A DNA stretch of 64,000 bases, from the NCBI RefSeq assembly GCF_023078275.1, contig NC_062990.1, positions 16,507,549-16,571,548 of the forward strand. Reading direction: 5' to 3'. Every line of letters starts with the position of its first letter. Position 1 is the stretch's first letter. The notes beneath the pieces were generated by a model, which had not been told where the DNA came from, did not search any database, and saw only the letters and a list, made by a program, of their open reading frames with translations. Positions 9,280-20,182 of the stretch are shown piece after piece. A program made the translations under genes and the position numbers. Origin of the DNA: Leguminivora glycinivorella (Eukaryota; Arthropoda; Insecta; Lepidoptera; Tortricidae).

Positions 9280-9812
9280 GGAGTCATTTTCAAATTCTTG
9301 AAATATGCTTATTGTATTGATTACCTAATTTACTTATGTTAATTTCCGTAAAACTTGATAATTATTTAGTTAGTAAGATTAAAGAATAAAGATTTTTATT
9401 TCCTTTCAAGTAAATAATAATATGTTATTTTAGTTAACCTAATTATCACAAACAAGCAGTTATTGGCTTCTTCAGTCATCCGAATATTTTTTTTTTTAAA
9501 CTAGACGGGATCCCGAAAACTCCGGGATCCCGCGGGATTGATATTTCTAATCCCGCGGGATCCCGAATTTTCAATCCCGAGTCGGGATTGCATTCCCTAC
9601 ACCTAACACAGATCAACTTAGCCCCAAACTAAGCAAAGCTTGTACTATGGGCGCTAAGCGACGATATACATACTTAGATAGATAAATACATACTTATATA
9701 CATAGAAAATATCCATGACTCAGGAACAAATATCTGTGCTCATCACACAAATAAATGCCCTTACCGGGATTCGAACCCAGGACCGCGGCTCAGCATGCAG
9801 GGTCACTACCGA

Positions 9813-10153
9813 CTTTATAAGTATATTTCTAGCTTTATATCGTCCCCTGAGCATTGAACTCGCTCAGGAATAGCACTTGCGTAGCAAATGGGAGTGTCAC
9901 TCGGCCGACCGCGATCGTAGTCGATCGGACGGCACCGTCCGGCTCACAGGACCACTAGTAATTAGAGTCCCATACGACGAAGTATAGGCACAGTATAATA
10001 AAGAGTACTATCGTACAGTATCGTATAGTAGCTTGTTCACGTTTTTGACGGGAGGTAACTGTGAGGTAACCGAGAGGGGATGGGCGGCACTTTCAGCGGG
10101 AGCGGGAGTGGCCATACTATACGATAGTACAGTCAGCTGCAGAGAAAAGTATA
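9813..10153. other. non-coding stretch with a short inverted repeat
   Basis: No gene is seen. An imperfect inverted repeat brackets 10005-10125: ACTATCGTACAGTATCGTAT on the left, CATACTATACGATAGTACAG on the right. It could be an eroded MITE. Confidence 0.4.
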
Positions 10154-10341
10154 CCGCGGGGCAAATCTCGACTGGGGGGTAATTGTAACTGATCCATTTT
10201 TTCCACTATCATGTTGAGTTCTACATGTATCCACTAAACACGCCTACCATATATCACACTCTATGTAATAATGCAAACATTGTAAAACATGGAAAAAATG
10301 GACCAGTTACAATTGCCCCCCAGTCGAGATTTGCCCCACTG
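10154..10341. mobile_element. mariner-type MITE, 188 bp
   Basis: Inverted repeats of about 48 bp (GGGGCAAATCTCGACTGGGG inward) with outer ends CCGCGGGGC and CAGTGGGGC. They are flanked by TA on both sides, as in Tc1/mariner-mobilised MITEs. Centre AT-rich, no coding potential. Confidence 0.75.
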
Positions 10342-10885
10342 TACCTTAACTAAAACCGGTAAAATACGTTAAAAAAAACAGCTTCTACAAAATCGCGGTC
10401 CTTTTCAGTTACAGCTTATAACTTTTGGTTTAAATAACGCACCATAACTAACATGGCGTTTTAACTTTTAAAACAATCTAATACTACTTTTCATTAAAAG
10501 TGCAAATAATAACCATCGAGATAATTTTGACAACTCCAAACGTGTATAACTCCAAAGTTAGTTTGTTTTCTACTGTAGTTACAAGAAAACTTTACTATCT
10601 ACCTCAGTGTACTTTAAAGTTAACACTCTATTACTAAGGCTATCTAGACCTAGATTAAATCCAGTCTAGGTTCTAAGCTACAAGTCTAATGCTGCAAATG
10701 TCATTACAAGTTGTTTAGAAGTCCCCGCTTGCTCAGACTTCGGTTAGGTACTCAATACAGTAACTTGTATAATTTGTTTTGGAGTTTCAAAGTCATTGCT
10801 GTTCGTACATGTTGTATTGATTTATTTGATGTGAAGGTAAGCGAAAGGTTAGGAAGGTAAAAAATGAAACTGATATTAAAATTCC
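10342..10885. other. no recognisable feature
   Basis: AT-rich single-copy-looking DNA. Only a short imperfect palindrome around 10650-10675 (GACCTAGATTAAATCCAGTC) was noticed. Confidence 0.4.
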
Positions 10886-11003
10886 TTTTTTTAATGGATA
10901 GGAGGCAAACGAGCAGACAGGTCGCCTGATGATAAGCGATCACTGCCGCCCATGGACACCCGAAACACCAGAAGTGGTTGGAGGTGTGTTGCCGGCCTTT
11001 AAT
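10886..11003 (+). repeat. LINE-type 3' fragment
   Basis: Contains AGGAGGCAAACGAGCAGACA, GATAAGCGATCACTGCCGCC and GTGTTGCCGGCCTTTAA, a block very common in lepidopteran DNA and usually seen as a truncated retroposon end. A fragment of the same family lies at 28336-28410 in reverse. Confidence 0.5.
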
Positions 11004-11012
11004 ATGGGTGTA

Positions 11013-11144
11013 CAGTCAAGTGCAAAAATACGTATCGATTTTATCCGCTCAAAAATATGTACCGAGACCTTTTTCCGCCGACATAAAGTGCTATGGGACA
11101 TATTTTTGATAAGTTGTACGCACCCATATTTTTACACTTGACTG
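11013..11144. mobile_element. 132-bp MITE with TA duplication
   Basis: Ends CAGTCAAGTGCAAAAATA and the complement of TTTTTACACTTGACTG, flanked by TA (11011-11012 and 11145-11146). Mariner-like MITE. Confidence 0.72.
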
Positions 11145-12149
11145 TACGCTCTTTTCTTGAAGTAAGTAACTAATAAGAACTTATGTACTACAACTTCATA
11201 TTAATTAATTTCCTATGAAGCCAGGGTTTACCTTTGCAAATTCAACTTTCTTTTAACAATTCACTCGGATGGTAGGTAATAGGATTTATCTATTAAGAGC
11301 GCTATGACAAAAAAAGGCGATATATTGTAAAATGCACAATATTTATCGACAAAATTGTACACTTTACTCATACTAAAAGACAGTGAAAGTACTTGTTTCA
11401 GTTAGAACATCTTATTAACTGTCGGTTAAATAAAAAACATATGAAAAAAAAAGCTTTTTCAATTAGTAATGATTGTTTTTCTGATGCTCGTTTAGGAAAA
11501 ACCGCGTGAAGCACAGAATTCGGAGCTCTTATTATGTACAATTTGATAAGATCACTCTCATAAATGAGGTAAATTTAAGTTCCAAATATCTTGTACTTAA
11601 GGCCCATTAAACAATATTTATCATTTAATCCTTTGAAATTGAGAAATTGAAAGTAAAACGAACTCAATTTTGTCTTGAAAATACATCGAAACAAGTGATC
11701 ATTTCTCCGAAAATCTACATGTTATCGAAGTTATTTTAGTATATAAATAATCTGCACAATGTGCTTAAACTGCTGTTATCCATTTGTCGTTATAATATTT
11801 TATCATGATTTTTTGCCAATTTTTTGAAAACTAGCCTTCCTGTCGCTATTTTACCGGCGACGGACGCCTGCGATTTCAGTGCCGCGCCGGAGCTCGAGCA
11901 GGTAAGACGTATGTCGCTTTGGTCTCCGAGTTTTCATCGCAAACGTCGAGAATATTTATTGTTGTGTGGGTCGGACGCCTTGTTTCTACACGGGCTATCC
12001 TCGCATTGTGTGTGTGTAAACAGCGACCAACGAATTTGATCCTAGATCCGTAAATATTTGCTTTTGTAATACTTTGTTATGTTTGAATGTTAAAGTATTA
12101 CAACGTTGTGATGATAAAAATGTGAAAATTACAATACGGTCAAGATGAT
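11145..12149. other. intergenic DNA with a GC-rich island and splice-donor-like site
   Basis: Mostly AT-rich. Positions 11828-12045 are clearly richer in G, C and CpG (ACCGGCGACGGACGCC, GCCGCGCCGGAGCTCGAGCA) and include a strong donor-like CAGGTAAG near 11899. This could be a host 5' exon or a retroelement 5' end. No start codon or protein family was recognised. Confidence 0.35.
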
Positions 12150-12600
12150 AAGACACCTCAAGATGGTACTCGGGATCTGATGATGGAGCCAGAAGGTGGT
12201 CACCAGTACCAGTGAACCATGTAAGTAAACGACTTCGTGTTTAGGCTCGTTGGGTTCGTCTCAACAAGACCTTTGACAAGAGGTGGTACTCAGGGTCTGA
12301 TGATGGAGCCAGATGGTGGTCACCAGTACCAATGAACCATATAACTAAACCCAGAGATGGGGAAATCGTAATCGATTCCGGATTACACGATTACTTGATT
12401 TTACTTTGTAATCTGACACTACTGGGTGTCAGATTACTTGTAATGTAATCAAGTGAAACGGTAAATTACCATTACATGTAAAGGAATCACTAATCATCTA
12501 TACAATCATTACTATTACCAATAACTCGGAATCATAGTCGATTCAAAATAACTGAAATTATTGACTTGATTACTTTCAGATTATGAATATGTAGTACCTC

Positions 12601-13868
12601 AGATTGCCGACTGTCACTTTGACACAAAAGTCATCATGGGTGTCGTAAAATAGGTTTTAGGGGTGCTGATTCCAAAATTAATGACCAATGTGGAATCTGA
12701 CATTGCTGACTGTCACTTTGACACAAAAGTCGTCATGGGTGTCGTAAAATAGGTTTTAGGGGGTGCTGATTCCAAAATTAATGACCAATGTTCAATCTGA
12801 CATTGCTGACTGTCACTCTGACACAAAAGTCGTCATGGGTGTCGTAAAATAGGTTTTAGGGGGTGCTGATTACAAAATGAATGACCAATTTGGAATCTGA
12901 CAGTGCTGACTGTCACTTTGACACAAAAGTCGTCATGGGTGTCGTAAAATAGGTTTTAGGGGTGCTGATTCCAAAATTAATGACCAATGTGGAATCTGAC
13001 ATTGCTGACTGTCACTTTGACACAAAAGTCGTCATGGGTGTCGTAAAATAGGTTTTAGGAGGTGCTGATTCCAAAATTAATGACCAATGTTCAATCTGAC
13101 ATTGCTGACTGTCACTCTGACACAAAAGTCGTCATGGGTGTCGTAAAATAGGTTTTAGGGGGTGCTGATTCCAAAATTAATGACCAATTTGGAATCTGAC
13201 ATTGCTGACTGTCACTTTGACACAAAAGTCGTCATGGGTGTCGTAAAATAGGTTTTAGGGGGTGCTGATTCCAAAATTAATGACCAATGTGGAATCTGAC
13301 ATTGCTGACTGTCACTTTGACACAAAAGTCGTCATGGGTGTCGTAAAATAGGTTTTAGTGGGTGCTGATTCCAAAATTAATGACCAATGTTCAATCTGAC
13401 ATTGCTGACTGTCACTCTGACACAAAAGTCGTCATGGGTGTCGTAAAATAGGTTTTAGGGGATGCTGATTCCAAAATTAATGACCAATGTTCAATCTGAC
13501 ATTTCTGACTGTCACTTTGACACAAAAGTCGTCATGGGTGTCGTAAAATAGGTTTTAGGGGGTGCTGATTCCAAAATTAGTGACCAATTTGGAATCTGAC
13601 ATTGCTGACTGTGACTTTGACACAAAAGTCGTCATGGGTGTCGTCAAATAGGTATCCGGAGGTGTTTGAAAACTAATGACCAATTTGGAATCTGACACTG
13701 TTGACTGTCACTTTGACACAAAAGTGATCATGGGTGTCTTCAAATAGGTTTTCATGGGTACTGATCTCAATATTAATGATCAATTTGGAATCTGACATTG
13801 CTGACTGTCACTTTGACATAAAAGTCGTTATGGGTGTCGTCAAATAGGTTTCCAGGGGTACTGTGCAA
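12601..13868 (+). repeat. 100-bp minisatellite, forward arm (13 units)
   Basis: The anchor GACACAAAAG occurs at 12621, 12720, 12820, 12920, 13019, 13119, 13219, 13319, 13419, 13519, 13619, 13715 and (as GACATAAAAG) 13815. Units differ at CCAATGTGGAA, CCAATGTTCAA and CCAATTTGGAA. These variants run in the order A-B-C-A-B-C-A-B-B-C, a three-unit higher-order repeat of about 300 bp. The last three units, nearest the centre, are the most diverged. Confidence 0.9.
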
Positions 13869-13884
13869 TGTCAGGTTCCAAATA

Positions 13885-15130
13885 GGTCATAACTTTTAAA
13901 TCATTTCATTAATTTTGGAATCAGTACCCCCTAAAAACTATTTGACTACACCCATGATTCCTTTTGTGTCAAAATGACAATTAGCACTGTGAGATTCCAA
14001 AATAGTCGTTAATTTTGGAATCAGCACCCCCGGAAACCTTTTTGACGACACCCATGACGACTTTTGTGTCAAAGTGACAGTCAGCAATGTCAAGATTCCA
14101 AATCGGTCATTAATTTTCAAATCAGCACCTCCGGAAACCTATTTGACGACACCCATGATGACTTTTGTGTCAAAGTGACAGTCAGCAATGTTAGATTCCA
14201 CATTAGTCATTATTTTTGGAATCAGCACCCCTAAAACCTATTTTACGACACCCATGATGACTTTTGTGTCAAAGTGGCAGTCAGCAATGTTAGATTCCAC
14301 ATTGGTCATTATTTTTGGAATCAGCACCCCTAAAACCAATTTTACGACACCCATGACGACTTTTGTGTCAAAGTGACAGTCAGCAATGTCAGATTCCACA
14401 TTGTTCATTAATTTTGGAATCAGCACCCCCGCAAACCTATTTGACGACACCCATGACGACTTTTGTGTCAAAGTGACAGTCAGCAATGTCAGATTCCACA
14501 TTGGTCATTAATTTTGGAATCAGCACCCCTAAAACCAATTTTACGACACCCATGACGACTTTTGTGTCAAAGTGACAGTCAGCAATGTCAGATTCCACAT
14601 TGTTCATTAATTTTGGAATCAGCACCCCCTAAAACCTATTTTACGACACCCATGACGACTTTTGTGTCAAAGTGACAGTCAGCAATGTCAGATTCCACAT
14701 TGTTCATTAATTTTGGAATCAGCACCCCCGCAAACCTATTTGACGACACCCATGACGACTTTTGTGTCAAAGTGACAGTCAGCAATGTCAGATTCCACAT
14801 TGGTCATTAATTTTGGAATCAGCACCCCCTAAAACTAATTTTACGACACCCATGACGACTTTTGTGTCAAAGTGACAGTCAGCAATGTCAGATTCCACAT
14901 TGTTCATTAATTTTGGAATCAGCACCCCCGCAAACCTATTTGACGACACCCATGACGACTTTTGTGTCAAAGTGACAGTCAGCAATGTCAGATTCCACAT
15001 TGGTCATTAATTTTGGAATCAGCACCCCCTAAAACCTATTTTACGACACCCATGATGACTTTTGTGTCAAAGTGACAGTCAGCAATGTCAGATTCCAAAT
15101 CGGTCATTAATTTTTAAATCAGCACACCCG
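13885..15130 (-). repeat. 100-bp minisatellite, inverted arm (12 units)
   Basis: The same unit in reverse: CTTTTGTGTC at about 13961, 14061, 14162, 14261, 14360, 14460, 14559, 14659, 14759, 14859, 14959 and 15059. Here TTGTTCATT/CCCCCGCAAACC units mostly alternate with TTGGTCATT/CCCCTAAAACC units, a two-unit period. This differs from the three-unit order of the other arm. Confidence 0.9.
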
Positions 15131-15290
15131 AAAACCTATACTCGTGGTATGCATATTGAAATGTGAAAGTGAAAATGCTAGAATGACATGTAAACCACGA
15201 AGTTGTATAGTCATATTGTTCATTGGTATTGGTGACCACCATCTGGCTCCATCATCAGACCCTGAGCACCACCTTGAAGTAATTAGAATT

Positions 15291-15595
15291 GTATTTGTCT
15301 TATTTTATCATCATATTAATATATACTTTACTCTAATACTTATCATATAACAAAAGCAAATATTTGGGATGGGATCTACTTTTATAATTATTACTTTAAT
15401 TTTTTAAATAAATTTTAACATAATTGATATTATTTCGCGCTATATTCTCGTATTTTCGTACAAAATAATGTTTATTAGAAACCAAAAGTTTATATCGAGA
15501 TAGTAGATTGTGGTTGTTATCAAAATTCCATAGAAAGGATCAAGATTGTTTTGTCCATTATTGTAGTGCGAGCGAGTGATAAGACGTGCTAGAAA
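15291..15595. other. no recognisable feature
   Basis: AT-rich spacer between the foldback element and the next LTR. Nothing coding was seen. Confidence 0.4.
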
Positions 15596-15774
15596 TGTGA
15601 TGTGGGGACTAAAGGAGAACTCACTTGTATGAGATATAGGTTTATTGTGATCAGCCAAACCACATCCACCTAATTTTTGAAGACAGAATTATGCGTCGCA
15701 GTGTGCCGATACTTATATAGTGTGGTTATAGTGTGGTTAGGAGTAGTAGTGTGAGTGTGGCCTGTCACACTACA
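15596..15774 (-). repeat. 3' LTR of a non-coding LTR retrotransposon
   Basis: Starts TGTGATGTGGGGACTAAAGG and ends GGCCTGTCACACTACA on the plus strand, so on the element's strand it runs TGTAGTG...CATCACA. 179 bp. Contains a TATATAAG-like box and AATAAACC on the minus strand. It is about 50 bp longer than its partner because of internal insertion or deletion. Confidence 0.8.
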
Positions 15775-15787
15775 TCTCCCTCCCCAG
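15775..15787 (-). other. polypurine tract
   Basis: Minus strand TGGGGAGGGAGA directly upstream of the 3' LTR, in the canonical place. Confidence 0.65.
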
Positions 15788-18181
15788 GGAAAAAAAAGAT
15801 TAATTATCCATTGGGATTAATCTTTTTTTTTAGGTAGCAAACATTGTATAGTCATTTTATTATTGCAGCGTGAATAGTACGACATGAACAAAATAATACA
15901 AAAGTTAAACAAATACATGAATCGACAACCATATATAGGCATTTTATAGTCAATTAGAAATTTTATTTTTTATGATGGTTAAAACACTTTTTTAATTTAA
16001 ATAATAAGCCTATTAGTTACTAATTAAATTTAAAATTTTAGAGAAATACGCTGTATTAAATATCATATTAATAACAATGTAATATCCAATATAAATCGAA
16101 AGAAAAATATCTATATTCCTACAACAATAATATAGAAAAAAAAAAAACATTTTTCAAAAAAATTAAGTACTTGCTTACTAACTATAAACTAATTTCTGAG
16201 CGCTTCGATGACAAAATGAAACTCAAAATTTATAATAACCTAATGAGTTACATGTAAAAAAATATCTTCAACAATTAAACATTTGTTACATTTTGAACTT
16301 AAAAATTAACATTAAAAATATACTTAATTCAGATTCCTAACCAATAGCAGAATTCCAGTATAACTTAACGAAATATTTAGACCAATACGATAGATGATCA
16401 AACATATATTTAAACCAACACACTAATAATAAGAAGAACCCTTAGATTAACATGAAAAGATATAACTTAAAAGATCCAACGAAGCAAAATTAAAAAAACC
16501 TAACTTCATTTTGATGTACGCAGTGTATTCGTCAATACACCACGTTTTTGTCATTTCCACATTTGTCTGGTACCACATTTCACTAAACTTGCAAGTGTTA
16601 CATTTATTTTCCTTAATAGACGTCTCATTTACTATAATATATCATAACATAACATTTTATTTCATTGTGCATCTAAAGCGTGCAATACTTGGCAAGGGTA
16701 CACAACGCATTTACTTGGTCGGCCGACCTTTTATTTATTTATTTATTAGCTCAGGATACAAGTATATTTATTTTAAGCGCGCACACATAATTTTTTTACA
16801 CATACAGGCAGTTCTTTTAACACACATCAAAACCTTCCACGTGTCCAAGGTGTCCCCACGATTGATACTCGACCAAATCATGGTCAGACGGCCAAGGATT
16901 CCGTGCCTGCCTTGTATCCTGGCGTACCCTTGCTAACCTAATCGCACAACGACGCCTCTCGGGCCATCGTTGATGCGACAGGCATATTTATTTATACATA
17001 TTCACTTTATTCCTTTCACATTACCCTCTCACGAAAAAAAAAACATTCAAAATCCAAACACTTACTCAACACCGTGAAACCTTCAACACATAAGAAATTC
17101 AAAAACTCTTAGTTGATCAGGCCAATCGTTTACTGAAAAACTTATGTGCTTGCAGTTTACCCAAACACTGCTAAATACCATATTTTAATCGAACAATTTC
17201 ATTCTCTTTCGTTCTTATTCCATCTTAATTTCAAAACTCAAATAAACATAATATTACTTTCCGTATCTTCTCATTAGTACACACATTCAATTTCAAACTT
17301 AAAACCTCCAACCATAAAATCCAACTTTCAAGCAAATCTGACCATAGCACACCTATACCTACACTGTAAAACAAATCATACATATCCCGTTACTATTTTT
17401 TTTATACATTATTCATATTCATTATTATAATTTAACATTTTAATTTCATATCCATTATTACAAAAACATGTCATATCCGATAATTACAAATATTCATACG
17501 ATATCCGTCATCTTAAAAAAGAATTCTAATAGTCTAATTATAACATTATTCTCTTAATTAATATTAACTAAACCAAATCATTAAATCATACATAGGTAAG
17601 TATTAAAAGTGAATCTTTATTTTATCAAGAAATGTTATGGTGAAATTTATATTGTACCTAAAGGATCTAAACAGGTGCATAATAATGACACAATGTTTAC
17701 TGAAATTTGATCTGTAATTACAGAAGGCGCATACTTTACCATCGCGGTGGCATCGTGACTAAAGCTATGTTGAAATTACCTCTAAGTAACTTGCGCAATG
17801 TATTCGCGATACATTTAAAACATTGACACATTTATGAAATTATATATTTGAAATTGAAAACATTTAAGGTATAATCATACAGTTTAAAATGTTCGGATTG
17901 ATTTGATTTCATTAAAAATTACATTTACATTTAGATACACAATAACTATGTACCAAATACCTATCAACCTTTAACCATAAGTATAAGTATTAGTTTCGTC
18001 AGCAAGGGACATAGTCCTGCTCAGTTATGTTATTTAGTTTATTATTTTAAAATCAATTTAGCTTACAAAATAATGAACAAGAAAAAAAATCAGTCATAAA
18101 AACTTATACATACTGTAGATACTTAAACTTATAAAATGTCCTTTTTACTTAGTTCTGGCACGGTTCACTTACGTCACTTTC

Positions 18182-18274
18182 TTAAGTTTTTGATTCCCTA
18201 CACGGAGTACACGACCTAACTTTTGTCAACACTGCTGCAGCAGCAACAGCTGCTCCTGGACCCGTAGATGCCAT
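18182..18274 (-). CDS. 30-codon remnant ORF near the 5' end of the LARD-like element
   Basis: It reads from an ATG at 18274 to a TAA at 18182. The product starts MASTGPGAAVAAAAVLTK and contains a CTPC pair. It lies about 350 bp inside the 5' LTR, where a gag start would be expected, and may be a gag relic. Short and alanine-rich. No family was recognised, and it could be chance. Confidence 0.25.
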   Translation of the reverse strand: MASTGPGAAVAAAAVLTKVRSCTPCRESKT

Positions 18275-18611
18275 TCTCGAGTTTCTCGACAAAGGACACG
18301 AACTACTCCCTGCTCCAAACCATCCTTACACTTTCCGCCTTTTTCCTTTACCGATGTTGCATAATTCCATTTTTATGTATTTCACTTTTCCGACTTCTTT
18401 TTTTTATTAAAGTAACACAAGTATTTCACCGAGTGCTTATTATCAGTCCGACGCACTTTATAAGAATACATTGTTAAATCCACTGTCCACTATGCAGCAC
18501 TGTCACATTGTCAATATCACTTTTGATTTATGTTTCGCACATTTGTCCATTAAATTCCTATATGATTTTTTCCATCGCTGGCGCGGCGCGCCGCCAGTGC
18601 AGCGCACGGCC

Positions 18612-18629
18612 GCACTGGCAGGATCGCCA
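18612..18629 (-). other. primer-binding-site-like sequence
   Basis: Directly inside the 5' LTR the minus strand reads TGGCGATCCTGCCAGTG. It begins with TGG, as expected for a site complementary to a tRNA 3' end. The tRNA was not identified. Confidence 0.5.
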
Positions 18630-18758
18630 TGTGATGTGGGGACTAAAGGACAACTCACTTGTATGAGATATAGGTTTATTGTGTTTAGAATTACAGTGTG
18701 CCGATACTTATATAGTGTGGTTAGGAGTTGTAGTGTGAGTGTGGCCTGTCACACTACA
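18630..18758 (-). repeat. 5' LTR of the LARD-like element
   Basis: 129 bp, same ends as 15596-15774 and the same CTTATATAGTGTGGTTAGGA core, but lacking a central segment of about 50 bp. Confidence 0.8.
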
Positions 18759-20182
18759 AGTGTACAAGTTCCAAGGGAAGTTCGGGTTGCCGCCGGCTCA
18801 AAGGACAATAGACGGAACAGATTTAGTTCCGTAGATCCTTCCGTCACCAGCACACCGCACCCTCGTTGAGCTCTGGCAGCCTTAGTCACTGGCAGGAACA
18901 CAACACTATGAGTAACTATTTAATTACGGTGAAATATACTTATAAATATATTTAGCATTTTGGTTATATAATGAAACGTTTTTATTTTATGCTTGTTTGA
19001 GAGATCATATCAATTCAATTATGCGACAGAGTATGTTAAACGGGTATAATATGCAGCCTTTTGTCCAAAATAATAATCAACGTTTTTACTTCAAGAGAGG
19101 TAACTAACTTCCAAGGAACAAATTAGCTTTACTCAAATGTCATATGACCTATAGTGACTACTAATATGACGAAATAACTAACTTCCAAAGAACAAATTAG
19201 CTTTACCCAAATGTCATATGACCTGAAGTGACTAATATGATAAAATAATTGTAAACATTTATTTGTATTACAATTCGGGCAATTCTCCATTTAAGCGATC
19301 CTAATTAAATTTGTTTTTGGGATAAATATGTAATTCAATTGGCAAATATGGGACATAATAAAACTGCGTTGGTTATAAATCAATGACACCAATTATATAT
19401 TTACTCGTTAGAGACACATCAAAATATACTCAACAAGGGAGTAAAATCATAAACATGGTTACTATTAAGTTACGTATAATGAAATAGTAAAATATGCTTA
19501 TTTTTAATTACAATTTCATTAGTCAGTTTCATCAATTTATTCAGGTAGTTTTCATTAATTAATTTTCATAGTTAAATACGGGTAATTATTATTAAATAAT
19601 CAGACATAAACAGCGTTGTAGAGTTGTTTATAACGAAACACTAAAACATTAACTTTTTAATTACATCTTCATTAACCCATTTCATAAATTAATTCAGACA
19701 ATTTTCATTGAATAAATTCAGGTATTTATTAAATAATCAGATTAAGGTACTTCAAATAATTTCATAAATTAATTCAGACAATTATTATTATTATTATGAT
19801 ATAATCAGATAAAGGTACTTATCTCTGTTCGTGGCGCTGGTAGAACTAAAAGTACCTACCTTTTCAATTAGTTTGTAAGCATGCCTGTGTACTTTTATAA
19901 TGTACCTGTGTTCAAACTTTTGAATAAACGTCTTTATTATTATTATTATTATTAAATATCTAAAAAATCTGTGAAATATCTTTGGAGCTCAAGAGCTTCT
20001 TGAAGCCTAGCCTCGGAGCTGGTATAATTTGTTTAATGTGTATTTTAGCAGATTGGACGTATTTTTGCGATGTGACGCGCGCGAGGCAAAGCGAAGCCAG
20101 CGCCGCTAAAATGACGCCAATACAATATTTTATTACATCTTTGCATATTGATTTGAAATGGCATCCAAGCTTATGAAAAAAA
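18759..20182. other. AT-rich spacer with a local tandem duplication
   Basis: At 19098-19235 a block of about 80 bp (TAACTAACTTCCAA...CAAATGTCATATGACCT) occurs twice in tandem. A (TTA)n run preceded by GAATAAACGTC at 19922-19955 looks like a retroposon tail. No coding region was seen. Confidence 0.5.

Larger units (their letters stand above)
439..9599 (+). mobile_element. hAT-superfamily DNA transposon, swollen by nested insertions
   Basis: The ends are inverted repeats: TAGGGAATGCAATCCCGA at 439 and its complement ending at 9599. They are flanked by a perfect 8-bp target duplication, CACCTAAC (431-438 and 9600-9607), the hallmark of hAT elements. The subterminal regions are full of short palindromes built from CGGGATCCCG. 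Only about 1.5 kb is the element itself (439-618 and 8267-9599). The rest is two Harbinger-like elements, one of them carrying a Copia element. The right part encodes a degenerate hAT transposase (8276-9279). The element is dead but its boundaries are intact. Confidence 0.88.
402..9812 (-). mobile_element. tRNA-derived SINE (family S1), split by a hAT element
   Basis: The SINE is read on the minus strand. Its tRNA-like head lies near 9760-9812, with a B-box-like stretch (minus GGTTCGAATCC) near 9760-9780 next to the GACCGCGGCT motif. Its tail (TATTGGGGACACCT plus an AAATAAAATAAA-type run) lies at 402-438. The two halves are separated by the hAT insertion at 439-9599, and CACCTAAC is duplicated on both sides. 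Other copies of the family are at 22.6, 24.1, 29.1, 33.3, 38.4, 43.9-52.4 and 56.3 kb. Being disrupted, this copy is older than the hAT. SINEs are moved by LINE-encoded enzymes. Confidence 0.8.
12150..15290. mobile_element. foldback-like element with long minisatellite arms
   Basis: The outer inverted repeats contain GATGATGGAGCCAGATGGTG followed by GTCACCAGTACCA. They occur twice on the left (about 12155-12215 and 12283-12345) and once, inverted, on the right (about 15220-15285). Between them are two arrays of a roughly 100-bp unit in opposite orientation meeting near 13870. The architecture, tandem repeats inside long inverted repeats with no coding region, resembles Drosophila FB/Galileo foldback elements; a shared origin is not shown. 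A separate AT-rich stretch with GTAATC-type repeats lies at 12360-12590, possibly another insertion. Confidence 0.65.
15596..18758 (-). mobile_element. large non-autonomous LTR retrotransposon (LARD-like)
   Basis: Two direct LTRs (15596-15774 and 18630-18758) enclose about 2.85 kb of mostly non-coding AT-rich DNA. A polypurine tract, GGGGAGGGAGA on the minus strand, abuts the 3' LTR. A primer-binding-like TGGCGATCCTGCCAG abuts the 5' LTR. No reverse transcriptase, protease or integrase motifs were found on either strand. No clear target duplication: the left flank is AGAAA, the right flank AGTGT. The unequal LTRs suggest an old or recombined copy. Confidence 0.72.

Noticed and set aside
13938..15000. 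Several 60-87 codon ORFs across the minisatellite
   Set aside because: They arise because the ~100-bp unit is sometimes open in one frame; frames shift between units and no protein signature exists.
12601..15130. CRISPR-like array
   Set aside because: The units are contiguous 100-bp repeats with no spacers, in a eukaryotic transposon setting.
16511..16936. 141-codon ORF on the plus strand inside the LARD-like element
   Set aside because: It opens with a non-ATG codon, lies antisense to the element and is AT-driven hydrophobic sequence without a family.
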